A stretch of DNA of 64,000 nucleotides from an uncultured Oscillospiraceae bacterium (GCA_902497145.1 CABVDR010000008.1:7362-71361), one strand, 5' to 3'; numbered from the stretch's first letter, positions 23,787 to 32,816 are shown. The notes: generated by a model not told the origin, from the letters alone. Numbers and translations: made by a program.

Positions 23787-25871
23787 TTGGACATTACTCT
23801 GGACACCCCGCTCACCGACTTTCCAGGCGTAGGCCCGGCTCGGGCGGCCAAGCTGGAAAAGCTGGGGCTCACCCGGGCCCGGGATCTGATGGCCTACTTT
23901 CCCCGGGACTATGAGGACCGGCGGAAGATCTGGTCGATCCGCTCCGCCCCTCTGGGGGTAAAGGTGTGCGTCGAGGCCATGGCCGCCGAGCACCCCCGCC
24001 TCAGCCGCATCCGCAAGGGGATGGAGCTGGTGAAGGTGAAGGCGGTGGACCATGCCGGTGCCCTGCACATCACCTTCTTCAATCAGTCCTATGTGGAGCG
24101 GGCCATCAAGGCCGGGGAGGAGTACGTCTTTTGGGGCGTGGTAGAGGAACAGGGAAGCCGCCGCACCATGGTCAACCCCATCTTTGAGCGGGTAGGCCGT
24201 CAGGCGGTCACCGGTTGCATTCTCCCCATCTACCCCCTGACGGCTGGCATCTCCAACCACCTGCTCTGCTCTCTCACTCGACCGGCAGTGGAGGCCTGCG
24301 CCGCCCAGATGCCAGAGTCTCTGCCCCGGTCGGTACGGCTGGAGCATGAGCTGGCCCAGACCGAGTTTGCCTTCCGTAACATTCACTTCCCCGATTCTCC
24401 CGAGAGCTTGGACCTGGCCCGGCGGCGGCTCACCTTTGAGGAGCTGTTCTACCTGTCCGCCGGTCTGGACATGCTCAAGCACCGCCGGGGAGATGCGGCT
24501 GGCCGGGTGGTGCCCTCCCGGCCTCTGGAGGAATTTCTCGCTCTGCTCCCCTTCCCCCCCACCCAGGCCCAGCACCGGGTGATGGAGGAGGTGGGCGCCG
24601 ACCTCAGCTCCGGTCGCTCCATGAACCGTCTGGTCCAGGGCGACGTGGGCTCCGGCAAGACCGTGGTGGCCGCCTGGGGGGCCTATCTGGCCGCCAAGGC
24701 CGGGATACAGACCGCCCTCATGGCTCCCACCGAGGTACTGGCCCAGCAGCACGCCCGCTCCCTCTCTGCTCTGCTGGAACCGGCGGGAGTACGGGTGGGG
24801 CTGCTCACCGGCTCCCTCACGCCCGCTCAAAAAAAGAAGCAGCGGGAGGCCATCGCCCGGGGTGAGATCGACCTGGTGGTGGGCACCCACGCCCTCATCT
24901 CCCAGAATGTGGAGTTTGCCAACCTGGGACTGATGGTGGCCGACGAGCAGCACCGCTTCGGCGTGGCTCAGCGCTCCGCTCTGGCCGCCAAGGGCCAGAC
25001 TCCCCATGTGCTGGTCATGTCCGCCACTCCCATTCCCCGCACCCTGGCCCTCATCATCTACGGGGATCTGGATGTGTCCGTCATCGACCAGCTACCCCCC
25101 GGCCGCACCCCGGTGGAAACCTACGTGGTCCACGAGGACAAGCGGCAGAGGATGTACAACTTTGTGCGCAAGCTGGTGGGCAAGGGGCGGCAGGCCTACA
25201 TCATCTGCCCCGCCGTGGAGGACCGCACCGCCGAGGACAGCCCCGATGGGGAGCCAGTCCCCTTTGCCAACCTGAAGGCCGTGAAGAGCTACGCCCAGCA
25301 CCTCCAGGACGAGGTGTTCCCTGACCTGCGTCTGGCCCTGCTCCACGGCAAGATGCGCCCTAAGGAAAAGGACGCCGTCATGGCCGCCTTTGCCGCCGGG
25401 GACATTGACGTGCTGGTGTCCACCACGGTAGTGGAGGTAGGAGTGGATGTTCCCAACGCGGCCCTCATCATCGTAGAGAACGCCGAGCGCTTTGGCCTCA
25501 GTCAGCTCCACCAGCTCCGGGGTCGGGTAGGCCGTGGCAAGCACCAGTCCTACTGTGTGCTCATTACCAACTCCCACGCCCAGGAGGCCATGACCCGGCT
25601 GAAAACCCTGGCCTCCACCACCGACGGCTTTAAAATCTCCGAAGAGGACCTAAAACTGCGGGGGCCCGGCGACTTTTTCGGCAGCCGCCAGCACGGCCTA
25701 CCCCAGCTGGCTCTGGCCGATCTGTCGGGAGACATGCGCCTCCTGCAGCAGGCCCAACAGTCCGCCCGGCAGCTGCTCCAGCAAGACCCCACCCTCTCCC
25801 AGCCGGAAAACCGGCCGGTTCTGGACCGGGTGCGGCAGATGTTTGCCGACACCCCCGATATTTTCAATTAA
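23787..25871 (+). CDS. recG: ATP-dependent DNA helicase RecG
   Basis: A 694-residue superfamily 2 helicase that reverses stalled replication forks and moves Holliday junctions. The N-terminal wedge (OB) domain is at about residues 50-160; Walker A GDVGSGKT begins near residue 285; the DEQH box begins at Asp386 (VADEQHRFG); SATPIPRTLAL is motif III; ATTVVEVGVDVPNA-type residues and QLHQLRGRVGRG form motifs V and VI. Length and domain order are normal. Start is TTG (23787) after AAGGGAGG. It is followed by a small Cys protein in the same direction. Confidence 0.97.
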   Translation: MDITLDTPLTDFPGVGPARAAKLEKLGLTRARDLMAYFPRDYEDRRKIWSIRSAPLGVKVCVEAMAAEHPRLSRIRKGMELVKVKAVDHAGALHITFFNQSYVERAIKAGEEYVFWGVVEEQGSRRTMVNPIFERVGRQAVTGCILPIYPLTAGISNHLLCSLTRPAVEACAAQMPESLPRSVRLEHELAQTEFAFRNIHFPDSPESLDLARRRLTFEELFYLSAGLDMLKHRRGDAAGRVVPSRPLEEFLALLPFPPTQAQHRVMEEVGADLSSGRSMNRLVQGDVGSGKTVVAAWGAYLAAKAGIQTALMAPTEVLAQQHARSLSALLEPAGVRVGLLTGSLTPAQKKKQREAIARGEIDLVVGTHALISQNVEFANLGLMVADEQHRFGVAQRSALAAKGQTPHVLVMSATPIPRTLALIIYGDLDVSVIDQLPPGRTPVETYVVHEDKRQRMYNFVRKLVGKGRQAYIICPAVEDRTAEDSPDGEPVPFANLKAVKSYAQHLQDEVFPDLRLALLHGKMRPKEKDAVMAAFAAGDIDVLVSTTVVEVGVDVPNAALIIVENAERFGLSQLHQLRGRVGRGKHQSYCVLITNSHAQEAMTRLKTLASTTDGFKISEEDLKLRGPGDFFGSRQHGLPQLALADLSGDMRLLQQAQQSARQLLQQDPTLSQPENRPVLDRVRQMFADTPDIFN

Positions 25872-25888
25872 CCAGGAGGAATCCCACT

Positions 25889-26284
25889 ATGACCCGTATG
25901 GAAGAAGTCAAGTATCTGCGCACCGAGCCCAACGGCCGCCACTACAACTGCGCCCAGTCCCTGCTTATCCCCTTTGCTGACCAGGTTGGTCTGGACAAGG
26001 AGCAGGCCGACAAGCTGGGCAGCTTTTTTGGCTCCGGTATGCTTCACGGCTCGGCCTGCGGCGCCCTCAGCGCAACGCTGATGATCCTGGGAATGGCCGG
26101 GTACGACAGCAAACAGGCCCGCCAGATCATCCAGAACTTCCGCCAGTGCCACCAGGTTACCGACTGTACCTCCCTGCTCACCCTGGCCAAGGAACAGGAA
26201 ATTGCCCGTAAGGACCACTGTGACGCCCTGGTACTGGAGATGGCCCAGCTTCTGGAGGAGCAGTTTGCTGCCCAGAGCGAGTAA
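25889..26284 (+). CDS. C-GCAxxG-C-C family protein
   Basis: A 131-residue helical protein with spaced cysteines: YNCAQSLLIPF, GMLHGSACGALSATLMILG, FRQCHQVTDCTSLL and DHCDALV. This is the pattern of the C_GCAxxG_C_C family, common in anaerobes, thought to bind a redox cofactor or metal; its biochemical role is not established. ATG is preceded by CCAGGAGGAATCCC. It probably shares the recG transcript and ends at a strong terminator. Confidence 0.85.
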   Translation: MTRMEEVKYLRTEPNGRHYNCAQSLLIPFADQVGLDKEQADKLGSFFGSGMLHGSACGALSATLMILGMAGYDSKQARQIIQNFRQCHQVTDCTSLLTLAKEQEIARKDHCDALVLEMAQLLEEQFAAQSE

Positions 26285-26299
26285 AGCCCGGAAAACGCC

Positions 26300-26331
26300 A
26301 AAACGGGAAGCCCCGCCGGGCTTCCCGTTTT
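26300..26331 (+). terminator. Terminator after the Cys-rich protein gene
   Basis: A perfect 14-bp stem AAAACGGGAAGCCC / GGGCTTCCCGTTTT with loop CGCC; its 3' arm ends in TTTT. The 250 bases that follow up to mutY are AT-rich and non-coding, with only the mutY promoter recognised. Confidence 0.85.
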
Positions 26332-26525
26332 GACTGTTTTGTGAGAAGGAAGGAATGGAAAATCGAGCTGCAAAGGTTTTTCCAAGAACCTGGTAAGAGC
26401 GGTAACCAAATTCTTGTTAAATTTTTAACCTTTTGCCGATTCACACTTTACCACCTTTCCTATAAAAATACTATCCCCAATTTCATTATAAAGAATATTA
26501 CTGATTGCTTATAGTCTTCTCTTCC

Positions 26526-26554
26526 TTGCGCGGCAGAGGAAAATAAGCTATAAT
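26526..26554 (+). promoter_or_regulatory. SigA-type promoter of mutY
   Basis: TTGCGC (26526-26531), 17 bases, TATAAT (26549-26554), 30 bases upstream of the mutY ATG. Confidence 0.7.
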
Positions 26555-26584
26555 CAAGAAATCCGTTTTCCTAGGAGGTTTTCC

Positions 26585-27631
26585 ATGCAGGCGTTGGAAC
26601 AACTGCCCATCCCCCTGCTCCTGTGGTACCGGGAGCACGCCCGGGATCTGCCCTGGCGGCAGAATCCCACCCCCTATCGGGTCTGGGTGTCGGAAATTAT
26701 GCTCCAGCAGACCCGAGTTGTGGCGGTGTTGGACTACTACCGCCGCTTTTTGCAGGCGGCCCCCACCGTCCAGGATCTGGCCGCCCTGCCGGAGGACACC
26801 CTGATGAAGCTGTGGCAGGGCCTGGGCTATTACAGCCGGGCCCGCAATCTGCAAAAGGCCGCCCGTCAGATTGTAGATGACTGGGGGGGAGTATTCCCAA
26901 ATACTTATGAGGGCATCCGCTCCTTGGCTGGAGTAGGGGACTACACCGCCGGGGCCATCGCCTCCATTGCCTTCGGCATCCCGGTGCCCGCCGTGGACGG
27001 GAATGTACTGCGGGTGGTGACCCGCCTTACCGCTGACCCTTCTGACATTTTGGCCGCCGCCACGAAAAAGCGCATCACCGCCGCCCTCCAGCAGGTGATA
27101 CCCACCGCCCAGCCCGGTCAGTTCAACCAGGCTATGATGGAGCTGGGGGCCACGGTCTGCCTGCCCAACGGGGCGCCGTTGTGTGAGAAGTGCCCCGCCG
27201 CTGACTTTTGTCAGGCTTTCCAGCAGGGCCGCACCGGGGAATTTCCGGTGAAAGCGCCGAAAAAGCCCCGGCGGGTGGAAAAGCGGCGGGTCTACCTGAT
27301 TTTTTCCGACCGCGGGGTAGCTCTGCGCCGCCGCCCGGAGCGGGGACTTTTGGCGGGCCTGTGGGAATATCCCAACGAGCTGGAGGAAGAAAAGGCTATC
27401 CCCGCCCTGCTGGGTCTCACGCCGGAGGACTTTCAGAAGGCGACCACCGGTAAGCACATCTTTTCCCACATCGAATGGCACATGACCGCCTATGCCGTCC
27501 AGGTGGAGCCGGAGGCCCTGCACGAGGGCTGGGTGTGGGCCGACCGGGGCGCCCTGGAGCGGGACTATGCCGTCCCCAACGCCTTCTCTGCCTTTTCTGA
27601 TACAGTCGCTCAGCGTCTGGGCTATTTTTAA
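26585..27631 (+). CDS. mutY: A/G-specific adenine glycosylase
   Basis: A 348-residue base-excision repair enzyme that removes adenine paired with 8-oxoguanine. WVSEIMLQQTRVVAVLDYYRRF is the family's QQT motif with the catalytic Glu; LAGVGDYTAGAIASIAFGIPVPAVDGNVLRV holds the helix-hairpin-helix and catalytic Asp; CLPNGAPLCEKCPAADFC has the four-Cys (C-x6-C-x2-C-x5-C) iron-sulphur loop. The C-terminal NUDIX-like part (GLLAGLWEYPNE, HIFSHIEWHM) reads 8-oxoG. CTAGGAGG precedes the ATG. The next gene follows after 14 bases. Confidence 0.97.
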   Translation: MQALEQLPIPLLLWYREHARDLPWRQNPTPYRVWVSEIMLQQTRVVAVLDYYRRFLQAAPTVQDLAALPEDTLMKLWQGLGYYSRARNLQKAARQIVDDWGGVFPNTYEGIRSLAGVGDYTAGAIASIAFGIPVPAVDGNVLRVVTRLTADPSDILAAATKKRITAALQQVIPTAQPGQFNQAMMELGATVCLPNGAPLCEKCPAADFCQAFQQGRTGEFPVKAPKKPRRVEKRRVYLIFSDRGVALRRRPERGLLAGLWEYPNELEEEKAIPALLGLTPEDFQKATTGKHIFSHIEWHMTAYAVQVEPEALHEGWVWADRGALERDYAVPNAFSAFSDTVAQRLGYF

Positions 27632-27645
27632 GGGAGGAGTTCTTC

Positions 27646-28542
27646 ATGATCTGCAATCTCTGCCCCCGCCAGTGCGGCGCTGTGCGCACCCCGGAGCGGG
27701 GGGACGGGCTGTGCGGGATGCCTGAGAGCCCCATGGTGGCCCGGGCCGCCCTCCACATGTGGGAGGAGCCACCTATCTCCGGTACCCGAGGGTCGGGCAC
27801 GGTGTTCTTCTCCGGCTGTCCCCTGGGTTGTGTGTTCTGCCAAAATGAGAAAATCAGCCACGAACACTTTGGCAAGGCCCTCACGCTCACGGAGCTGGAA
27901 CAGGGGTGTAAAAACCTCATCGCCCAGGGGGCCCACAATTTGAACTTTGTCACCCCCACCCACTACGCCCATGTGCTCCGTGAACTTCTGACCCGGTACC
28001 GGCCGCCGGTGCCCGTGGTTTGGAACACAGGAGGGTATGAGCGCCTGGAAACCTTACACAGTTTGGATGGACTTGTGGATATCTACCTGCCCGATTTAAA
28101 ATATTTGGACGCAAAAGCCGCCGCACGCTACTCTGCCGCACCGGATTATCCACCGGTTGCTGTGCAGGCCATTCAAGAGATGGTACGCCAAGTGGGCCCC
28201 TGTCAGTTTGATGAGGACGGCCTGATGAAGAAGGGGGTCATCATCCGCCACCTGATTTTGCCCGGACAGGTGGACGGGGCCAAGGCGGTGATGGACTGGG
28301 TAGCGGACACCTTCCCCAAGGGGACGGTGCTCTTCTCCCTCATGAGCCAATACACCCCCTGGGGAGATCTGTCTGAAGTTCCGGAGATCGACCGCCGCCT
28401 GCGCCGGGGGGAGATGAATACCGCTATCCAGTACATGCAGAACTTAGGTCTGGACGGCTTCTGCCAGGAGCGCACCAGCGCCAAGGAGGAGTACACTCCG
28501 CCCTTCGACTTAACAGGGTTACTTTTCTTGAAAGAAAAGTAA
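27646..28542 (+). CDS. Radical SAM protein, PflA-like
   Basis: A 298-residue radical SAM enzyme. SGCPLGCVFCQN is the CxxxCxxC cluster motif that binds 4Fe-4S and SAM; an N-terminal group CNLCPRQCG ... GLCGM may hold a second cluster or metal. WNTGGYERLE and DIYLPDLKYLDAKAAARYSAAPDY are typical of the PflA-like YfmT/ammeMemo-adjacent group, whose substrates are not known. It follows mutY closely. The last five codons (LFLKEK region) overlap a 12-bp palindrome of a repeat that also occurs at 43.2 kb. Confidence 0.88.
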   Translation: MICNLCPRQCGAVRTPERGDGLCGMPESPMVARAALHMWEEPPISGTRGSGTVFFSGCPLGCVFCQNEKISHEHFGKALTLTELEQGCKNLIAQGAHNLNFVTPTHYAHVLRELLTRYRPPVPVVWNTGGYERLETLHSLDGLVDIYLPDLKYLDAKAAARYSAAPDYPPVAVQAIQEMVRQVGPCQFDEDGLMKKGVIIRHLILPGQVDGAKAVMDWVADTFPKGTVLFSLMSQYTPWGDLSEVPEIDRRLRRGEMNTAIQYMQNLGLDGFCQERTSAKEEYTPPFDLTGLLFLKEK

Positions 28543-28580
28543 CCAAAAGAACTTTGTGCGAAACTGCGTTTCGCTTCTGC
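28518..28580 (+). repeat. Two-hairpin repeat, copy A
   Basis: GTTACTTTTCTT and AAGAAAAGTAAC (28518-28543) form a 12-bp hairpin, then CCAAAAGAACTTTGT, then GCGAAAC-TGC-GTTTCGC (28558-28574), then TTCTGC. The first hairpin overlaps the stop codon of the radical SAM gene. Copy B is at 43181-43243. Confidence 0.85.
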
Positions 28581-28594
28581 CGTATCACGCAAAA

Positions 28595-28624
28595 ATCCCG
28601 TGGATTCCCAGGAATCCACGGGAT
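28595..28624. terminator. Bidirectional terminator between convergent genes
   Basis: A perfect 14-bp stem ATCCCGTGGATTCC / GGAATCCACGGGAT with A-run on the left and T-run on the right, so it can serve the radical SAM gene (plus) and the DHHW gene (minus). Confidence 0.9.
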
Positions 28625-28632
28625 TTTTTTAC

Positions 28633-29754
28633 TTACCGGCTCAGTACAAACAGGTCCTTGCTGGAGGAGATAAAGTTGGAGATGCTGTACAGCACCACCA
28701 CCTGATCGATCTCGTTTGTCTCCACATAGTCCTTCACGCTGTTCAGGTTCATGCGGGGGTCAAAGAGATGGATTTCAGAAAAATTCTGGGTCAGGAAGGG
28801 GGCCAGGGAGTCCGAGTAGGAGTCCCGGATCACCAGCACCTTAGGGGCGTCGGTGTGCTCTGTCTCGATGACGCACAAAGGCTGGTTGCCGCCCAGGAAG
28901 GAGGAGTACTTGTCCTTTTTGTCCAGGTAGCTGTCCACATACAGGGTGCTGTCGGTGGGGGTACCGTCAAAGTAGGCGGTCACCTTCAGGCCATCCCCGG
29001 AGATATACCGGTCAATGTGGTCGGGGGCTACCCAGCGCACACCGGAGCTGGAGAAGATGGTGCCGTAGAAGGAGTCCGACACCGTCACCTTAGCGTCCTC
29101 ATCCAGAGGAGCGGCCTCCATGCCCATGGCCTCCATCAGGGCGGTGTAGCCATAGTAGGCGCCCAGGCTGGTCCAGTGGTGGTCGGTGCGGTAGTAGATG
29201 TTTTCGTCCTTGTGTTCCTCCAGGGCGGAGTACACGTCGATGGTGTAGGTCTGCACCGTGTCGTACAGCTCCTCAATGATGGCCGCCTCGTCGGCGGTAG
29301 GCGCTCCGGCAGGCAGTCGGTCCGACCAGATCTCCGCCGCGGAGGGGATGATGCCGAAGTACACCGGCACGTCCACATTGTTCACCAGAGCGTTGACAAA
29401 ACCCGCACTGGTCATCAGCGTGTCGTGGTCCGGCTCGTCCAGGCGGTTGATCAGGGTGTCCTCCTTGCCAAAGTAGACCCCGTTGTTCTCCTGCTTGCCG
29501 CTCAGCCGCTCACTCCAGGCCTTCAGGGCCACCCAGAAGTCCCGGCCAATGATGTGGTCGTTGACGTAGTCCTCCGCGTCCTCCATAAACTTGCCGTTTT
29601 CCAGGCTCTCCGCACTCAGCTTAGGCGGCGTGGCCAGATAGCGGTTTTCCAGCTCGGAAAATTCCTGATCCGGAGCCAGGAAACTGCCCACCAAAATCCC
29701 GCCGATGAACAGAGAAAACAGGACCGTTAAAAAGATACAGTACTTTTTACTCAT
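28633..29754 (-). CDS. DHHW family protein (AlgX/AlgJ-like partner of MBOAT)
   Basis: A 373-residue exported protein. An uncleaved N-terminal membrane segment (CIFLTVLFSLFIGGILVGSFL) is followed by an SGNH/AlgX-like domain. YYRTDHHWTSLGAYYGY contains the DHHW motif that names the family. FGIIPSAAEIWSDRLPAG and LVIRDSYSDSLAPFL are the other expected blocks; the last may carry the catalytic Ser (DSYSDS). It sits 12 bases after an MBOAT gene in the same operon, an arrangement that serves O-acetylation of an extracellular polysaccharide. ATG has AAAGGAG upstream. Confidence 0.88.
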   Translation of the reverse strand: MSKKYCIFLTVLFSLFIGGILVGSFLAPDQEFSELENRYLATPPKLSAESLENGKFMEDAEDYVNDHIIGRDFWVALKAWSERLSGKQENNGVYFGKEDTLINRLDEPDHDTLMTSAGFVNALVNNVDVPVYFGIIPSAAEIWSDRLPAGAPTADEAAIIEELYDTVQTYTIDVYSALEEHKDENIYYRTDHHWTSLGAYYGYTALMEAMGMEAAPLDEDAKVTVSDSFYGTIFSSSGVRWVAPDHIDRYISGDGLKVTAYFDGTPTDSTLYVDSYLDKKDKYSSFLGGNQPLCVIETEHTDAPKVLVIRDSYSDSLAPFLTQNFSEIHLFDPRMNLNSVKDYVETNEIDQVVVLYSISNFISSSKDLFVLSR

Positions 29755-29766
29755 GGATATACTCCT

Positions 29767-31170
29767 TTAAAAGCGGAAATACAGGAAGGGATTGTAGGTG
29801 CCGTCCACCAGATACCCGGTGCACACCACCAGTCCCGCCAGCACCAGCACGGTGCACACCACCTCAGCCGCGCCGGGCTTGAGCTTGTGGTACAGCTTGG
29901 CGCCCAGGGGGGTGGAGGCCACCGCCGCCACGACCAGAATAGGCAGGTAGCTGGTGATATAGTAGCCCAGCTGAGCGTCCACCAAAGGCACGCCGCCCAG
30001 GCCGAACATCACCTTCAGGTAGGAGCCCAGCTGTGAGAAGTCCTCAATGGCGAAGATGGCCCAGCTGACCACCACGAAGAACAGGGTGTAGATGTGGCCT
30101 ACCACTGCGGGGGCTTTGTTCAGCACCTTCAGCAGGAAAAACTTCTCCAGCATCAGCAGTACGAAGAAGTAGAGGCCCCAAATGAGGTAATTCCAGCTGG
30201 CCCCGTGCCAAATCCCTGTGGCCGCCCACACCACCAGCAGGTTGAACATCCACCGGGGTTTGGAGCAGCGGTTGCCTCCCAGGGGGATATACAAGTACTC
30301 CCGGAACCAGGTGGACAGGGAGATGTGCCAGCGCCGCCAGAACTCGGTAATGCTTTTGGAGATATAGGGGTAGTTGAAGTTGGGCAAAAACTCAAAGCCC
30401 AGCATCCGCCCGAGACCGATGGCCATGTCGGAGTAGCCCGAGAAGTCGAAGTAGATCTGGAAGGTAAAGGCGATCACGCCCAGCCAGGAACCCAGTACGG
30501 TGAGCTCCCCGGCGGCCATGCCCTTGTAGGCCTCCCACAGCATACCTACGTTGTTGGCCACCAGCACCTTTTTGGCCATGCCCACCATAAAGATCTGCAC
30601 TCCGGAGGCGAACTTCTCGGTGGAGGTGGTGCGCTCGTTAATCTGGTCGCCCAGGTCCTTATACTTGATGATGGGACCGGCAATGAGTTGGGGGAACAGG
30701 GTGACAAAGGTGCCGAAGTTGATGATGTTGCGCTGGGCACGAGTGTCGCCCCGGTACACGTCGATGGTGTAACTCATGGTCTGGAAGGTGTAGAAGGAGA
30801 TGCCGATGGGCAGGTGGATGTTCAGCACCGGCATAAAGGTCAGGCCCATAGCCTGGAGGGAACCGGCCAAAAAGTCCCAGTACTTAAAGAATAGCAGCAG
30901 GGCCAGGTTGAAGATGACCGACGAGGCCACCGCCATCCGGGCCCCTTTGTCGTTGCCCTTCTTCTTGCACCGCTCCACCAACATGCCGTGGGTGTAGTCG
31001 ATGGCGGTGGACAGGAACATGATAGCCACATACTCCCGCTCGCCCCAGTAATAGAAGAACAGGGAGGAGATAAGCAGTACCACGTTGCGCCCCTTCCGGG
31101 GCACCAGGTAATAGACCAGCAGGGTCAGCGCCAGAAAATAGAATAGAAAAATTGGGGTAGAAAAGACCAT
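29767..31170 (-). CDS. MBOAT family membrane O-acyltransferase
   Basis: A 467-residue polytopic membrane protein of the AlgI/DltB group. It has FSTPIFLFYFLALTLLVYYLVPRKGRNVVLLISSLFFYYWGE at the start, FDFSGYSDMAIGLGRMLGF, WRRWHISLSTWFREYLYIPLGGNRCSK and the catalytic His in GIWHGASWNYLIWG. These enzymes move acyl groups from the cytoplasm to an extracellular acceptor, working with the DHHW or AlgX-like partner encoded next. The GGAGGAT site is well spaced from the ATG. No dlt genes are nearby, so an exopolysaccharide or wall glycan is the likelier target (inference). Confidence 0.95.
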   Translation of the reverse strand: MVFSTPIFLFYFLALTLLVYYLVPRKGRNVVLLISSLFFYYWGEREYVAIMFLSTAIDYTHGMLVERCKKKGNDKGARMAVASSVIFNLALLLFFKYWDFLAGSLQAMGLTFMPVLNIHLPIGISFYTFQTMSYTIDVYRGDTRAQRNIINFGTFVTLFPQLIAGPIIKYKDLGDQINERTTSTEKFASGVQIFMVGMAKKVLVANNVGMLWEAYKGMAAGELTVLGSWLGVIAFTFQIYFDFSGYSDMAIGLGRMLGFEFLPNFNYPYISKSITEFWRRWHISLSTWFREYLYIPLGGNRCSKPRWMFNLLVVWAATGIWHGASWNYLIWGLYFFVLLMLEKFFLLKVLNKAPAVVGHIYTLFFVVVSWAIFAIEDFSQLGSYLKVMFGLGGVPLVDAQLGYYITSYLPILVVAAVASTPLGAKLYHKLKPGAAEVVCTVLVLAGLVVCTGYLVDGTYNPFLYFRF

Positions 31171-31206
31171 AGGTTATCCTCCTAGGTAAAACGAAACAGA
31201 ATGAGA

Positions 31207-31230
31207 GGCGGACGGCAAAGACCGTCCGCC
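31207..31230 (-). terminator. Hairpin after the Big2-DUF4358 lipoprotein gene
   Basis: GGCGGACGG and CCGTCCGCC form a perfect 9-bp stem just after the lipoprotein stop on the minus strand, followed by TCTCATTCTGTTTCGTTTT, a loose T-rich tail. It also lies in the leader of the MBOAT gene. Confidence 0.6.
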
Positions 31231-31262
31231 CCATGATATCACATTCCGCAGGGGAGAATCAA

Positions 31263-32243
31263 TCAAAACAGCGCATTAAAATCCTTCACGATGGAATCGC
31301 AGTTCTCGCCAACCACCATCATCACATAGTTGCCGTTGGAAACCACCCGGGACTGCTCCGTCCAAATGCGGGTGGGCTCGGGATACCACGCGCCGCCGTT
31401 GATCATGGAGTCGATGCGGGCCTGGAAGATACTCTTCACCTTGGCCACATCGCTGCTGTTCTTCACCTGGACCAGGGCCATCTCGCCCATATTCATGGAC
31501 ATCATATTGATGTACACCTTACACTGCTCGGTGGCAATGCTGCTCAGGCCGGTATAGTAGTTGTCCATCAGGGCGGAATCGGCCAGGCTCAGATTAGGCA
31601 TAGAATATTTGGAGGCGACAGAGGAGTAGAAGGCCGCCAGATCCACATTGCTGGGCTCGGGATCCGGAGTGGTCGTCCCGCCGCCGGTGCTGCCGCCAGA
31701 GCTGGAGCTGCCGCCGGAGCTGGAACCGCCGGTGCTGCCGCCGGTAGAGGGCGTGCTCTCCTCCCACTTACAGGCGACCACACAGGTGGCCTTCTGGTCG
31801 CCGGCGGTCACGGTGATCTTGGTGTTGCCGGGCTTGACCGCCACCACCTTGCCGTTCTCATCCACGGTAGCCACATCGGGGTTGCCGGACTTGAAGGTCA
31901 CTTTGGTGCCCTCGGGCACGCCGTCGGTCTTCAGGGTGTAGCTGGAGCCGGCGGAGAAGAGGGTAAAGCCGGTGCGGCTCAGGGTCAGCTTGGCCTCCTC
32001 CTGGGTCTCACCCTGGGAGGCGTCGGGGGTGCTGGTGCTGCCGGAGGCCGAACCCGAGCTGCTGACAGAGCCGGAGGCGGAGCTGCTGGAGGAGCTCACG
32101 CCGGAGCTGGAAGCGGTGGACTGGCTGCTCTGGCTGGAAGAAGAACTGCTGGAGTCCTGGGTGTTCTCCTTGGGAGCACAACCGGCCAGCAGAGAGACGG
32201 ACAGAGCGGCGGCAAGAAGCAGAGCGTAAGAGCGGTGTTTCAT
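31263..32243 (-). CDS. Lipoprotein with Big2 and DUF4358 domains
   Basis: A 326-residue surface lipoprotein. The signal peptide ends in the lipobox LLAGC (Cys22). A Ser-rich linker (about residues 28-75) leads to a bacterial Ig-like domain of the Big2 type (KVTFKSGNPDVATVDENGKVVAVKPGNTKITVTAGD). A second Gly/Ser-rich spacer is followed by a DUF4358 domain (VDLAAFYSSVASKYSMPNLSLAD ... TEQCKVYINMMSMNMGEMALVQVKN). The function of DUF4358 is unknown. ATG at 32241-32243 has AAAAAAGGAG ahead; the frame stays open upstream but into low-complexity non-coding sequence. It may be co-regulated with the MBOAT pair. Confidence 0.85.
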   Translation of the reverse strand: MKHRSYALLLAAALSVSLLAGCAPKENTQDSSSSSSSQSSQSTASSSGVSSSSSSASGSVSSSGSASGSTSTPDASQGETQEEAKLTLSRTGFTLFSAGSSYTLKTDGVPEGTKVTFKSGNPDVATVDENGKVVAVKPGNTKITVTAGDQKATCVVACKWEESTPSTGGSTGGSSSGGSSSSGGSTGGGTTTPDPEPSNVDLAAFYSSVASKYSMPNLSLADSALMDNYYTGLSSIATEQCKVYINMMSMNMGEMALVQVKNSSDVAKVKSIFQARIDSMINGGAWYPEPTRIWTEQSRVVSNGNYVMMVVGENCDSIVKDFNALF

Positions 32244-32361
32244 AGTCGAGTAACTCCTTTTTTCTTCGCGGGATATTCCGCGGTATTTTCTGTTTTCAGT
32301 GGGTTGGACGGCGGCTGCAAAAAAAGGTTCCCCATTTTTCAAAAAAATTTTTTCTTCTCCC

Positions 32362-32421
32362 TTGACACTCTCACACTTTCGGTGTATCTTAACAGTACAA
32401 TATATGAACAATTATTCATAT
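32362..32421 (+). promoter_or_regulatory. Promoter and ArsR operator of the metal efflux operon
   Basis: TTGACA (32362-32367), 17 bases, TATCTT (32385-32390). Just downstream, at 32402-32421, ATATGAA-N6-TTCATAT is a perfect 7-bp inverted repeat of the SmtB/CzrA/CadC operator type. A bound repressor there would block transcription start. Confidence 0.85.
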
Positions 32422-32444
32422 GATAATTTGAGGAGGGATAACTC

Positions 32445-32813
32445 ATGGAGCAGGAACGGGATCAGGACCTGTGCTGTGCCGTCACCCAAGTGCACCCCGA
32501 CGCGGTGGAGCGGGTGCGGGAACTGCTGCCCCGGGATGAGACCCTGTACGACCTGGCGGAGCTGTTCAAAATCTTCGGGGACAGCACCCGGGTAAAAATT
32601 CTCTACGCCCTGTTGGAGTCGGAGCTGTGCGTATGTGACATTGCCAAGCTCATGGACGTGAGCCAGTCCGCCGTCTCCCACCAGCTGCGGGTGCTGAAGG
32701 CCAGCAAGCTGGTGAAATTCCGCCGGGAGGGCAAGACCATCTTCTACTCCCTGGCCGATGACCACGTGGTCAGTATCTTAAGTCAAGGTATGGAACATAT
32801 TGAGGAGGAGTAA
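32445..32813 (+). CDS. ArsR/SmtB-family metal-sensing repressor (CadC-like)
   Basis: A 122-residue winged-helix repressor: FKIFGDSTRVKILYALLESELCVCDIAKLMDVSQSAVSHQLRVLKASKLVKFRREGKTIFYSLADDHV. Two metal sites are visible. The alpha-3N site has the ELCVCD cysteines plus N-terminal DLCC; the alpha-5 site has the exact D-x-H-x10-H-x2-E spacing (DDHVVSILSQGMEHIEE). Cd, Pb or Zn binding should release it from the palindrome upstream. It heads an operon with an HMA protein and a P1B ATPase. AGGAGGG precedes the ATG. Confidence 0.93.
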   Translation: MEQERDQDLCCAVTQVHPDAVERVRELLPRDETLYDLAELFKIFGDSTRVKILYALLESELCVCDIAKLMDVSQSAVSHQLRVLKASKLVKFRREGKTIFYSLADDHVVSILSQGMEHIEEE

Positions 32814-32816
32814 GCC

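Noticed and set aside
31640..32160. Short tandem repeats in the lipoprotein gene as a mobile or regulatory repeat
   Set aside because: They encode Ser- and Gly-rich linkers on the minus strand and are explained by low-complexity protein sequence.
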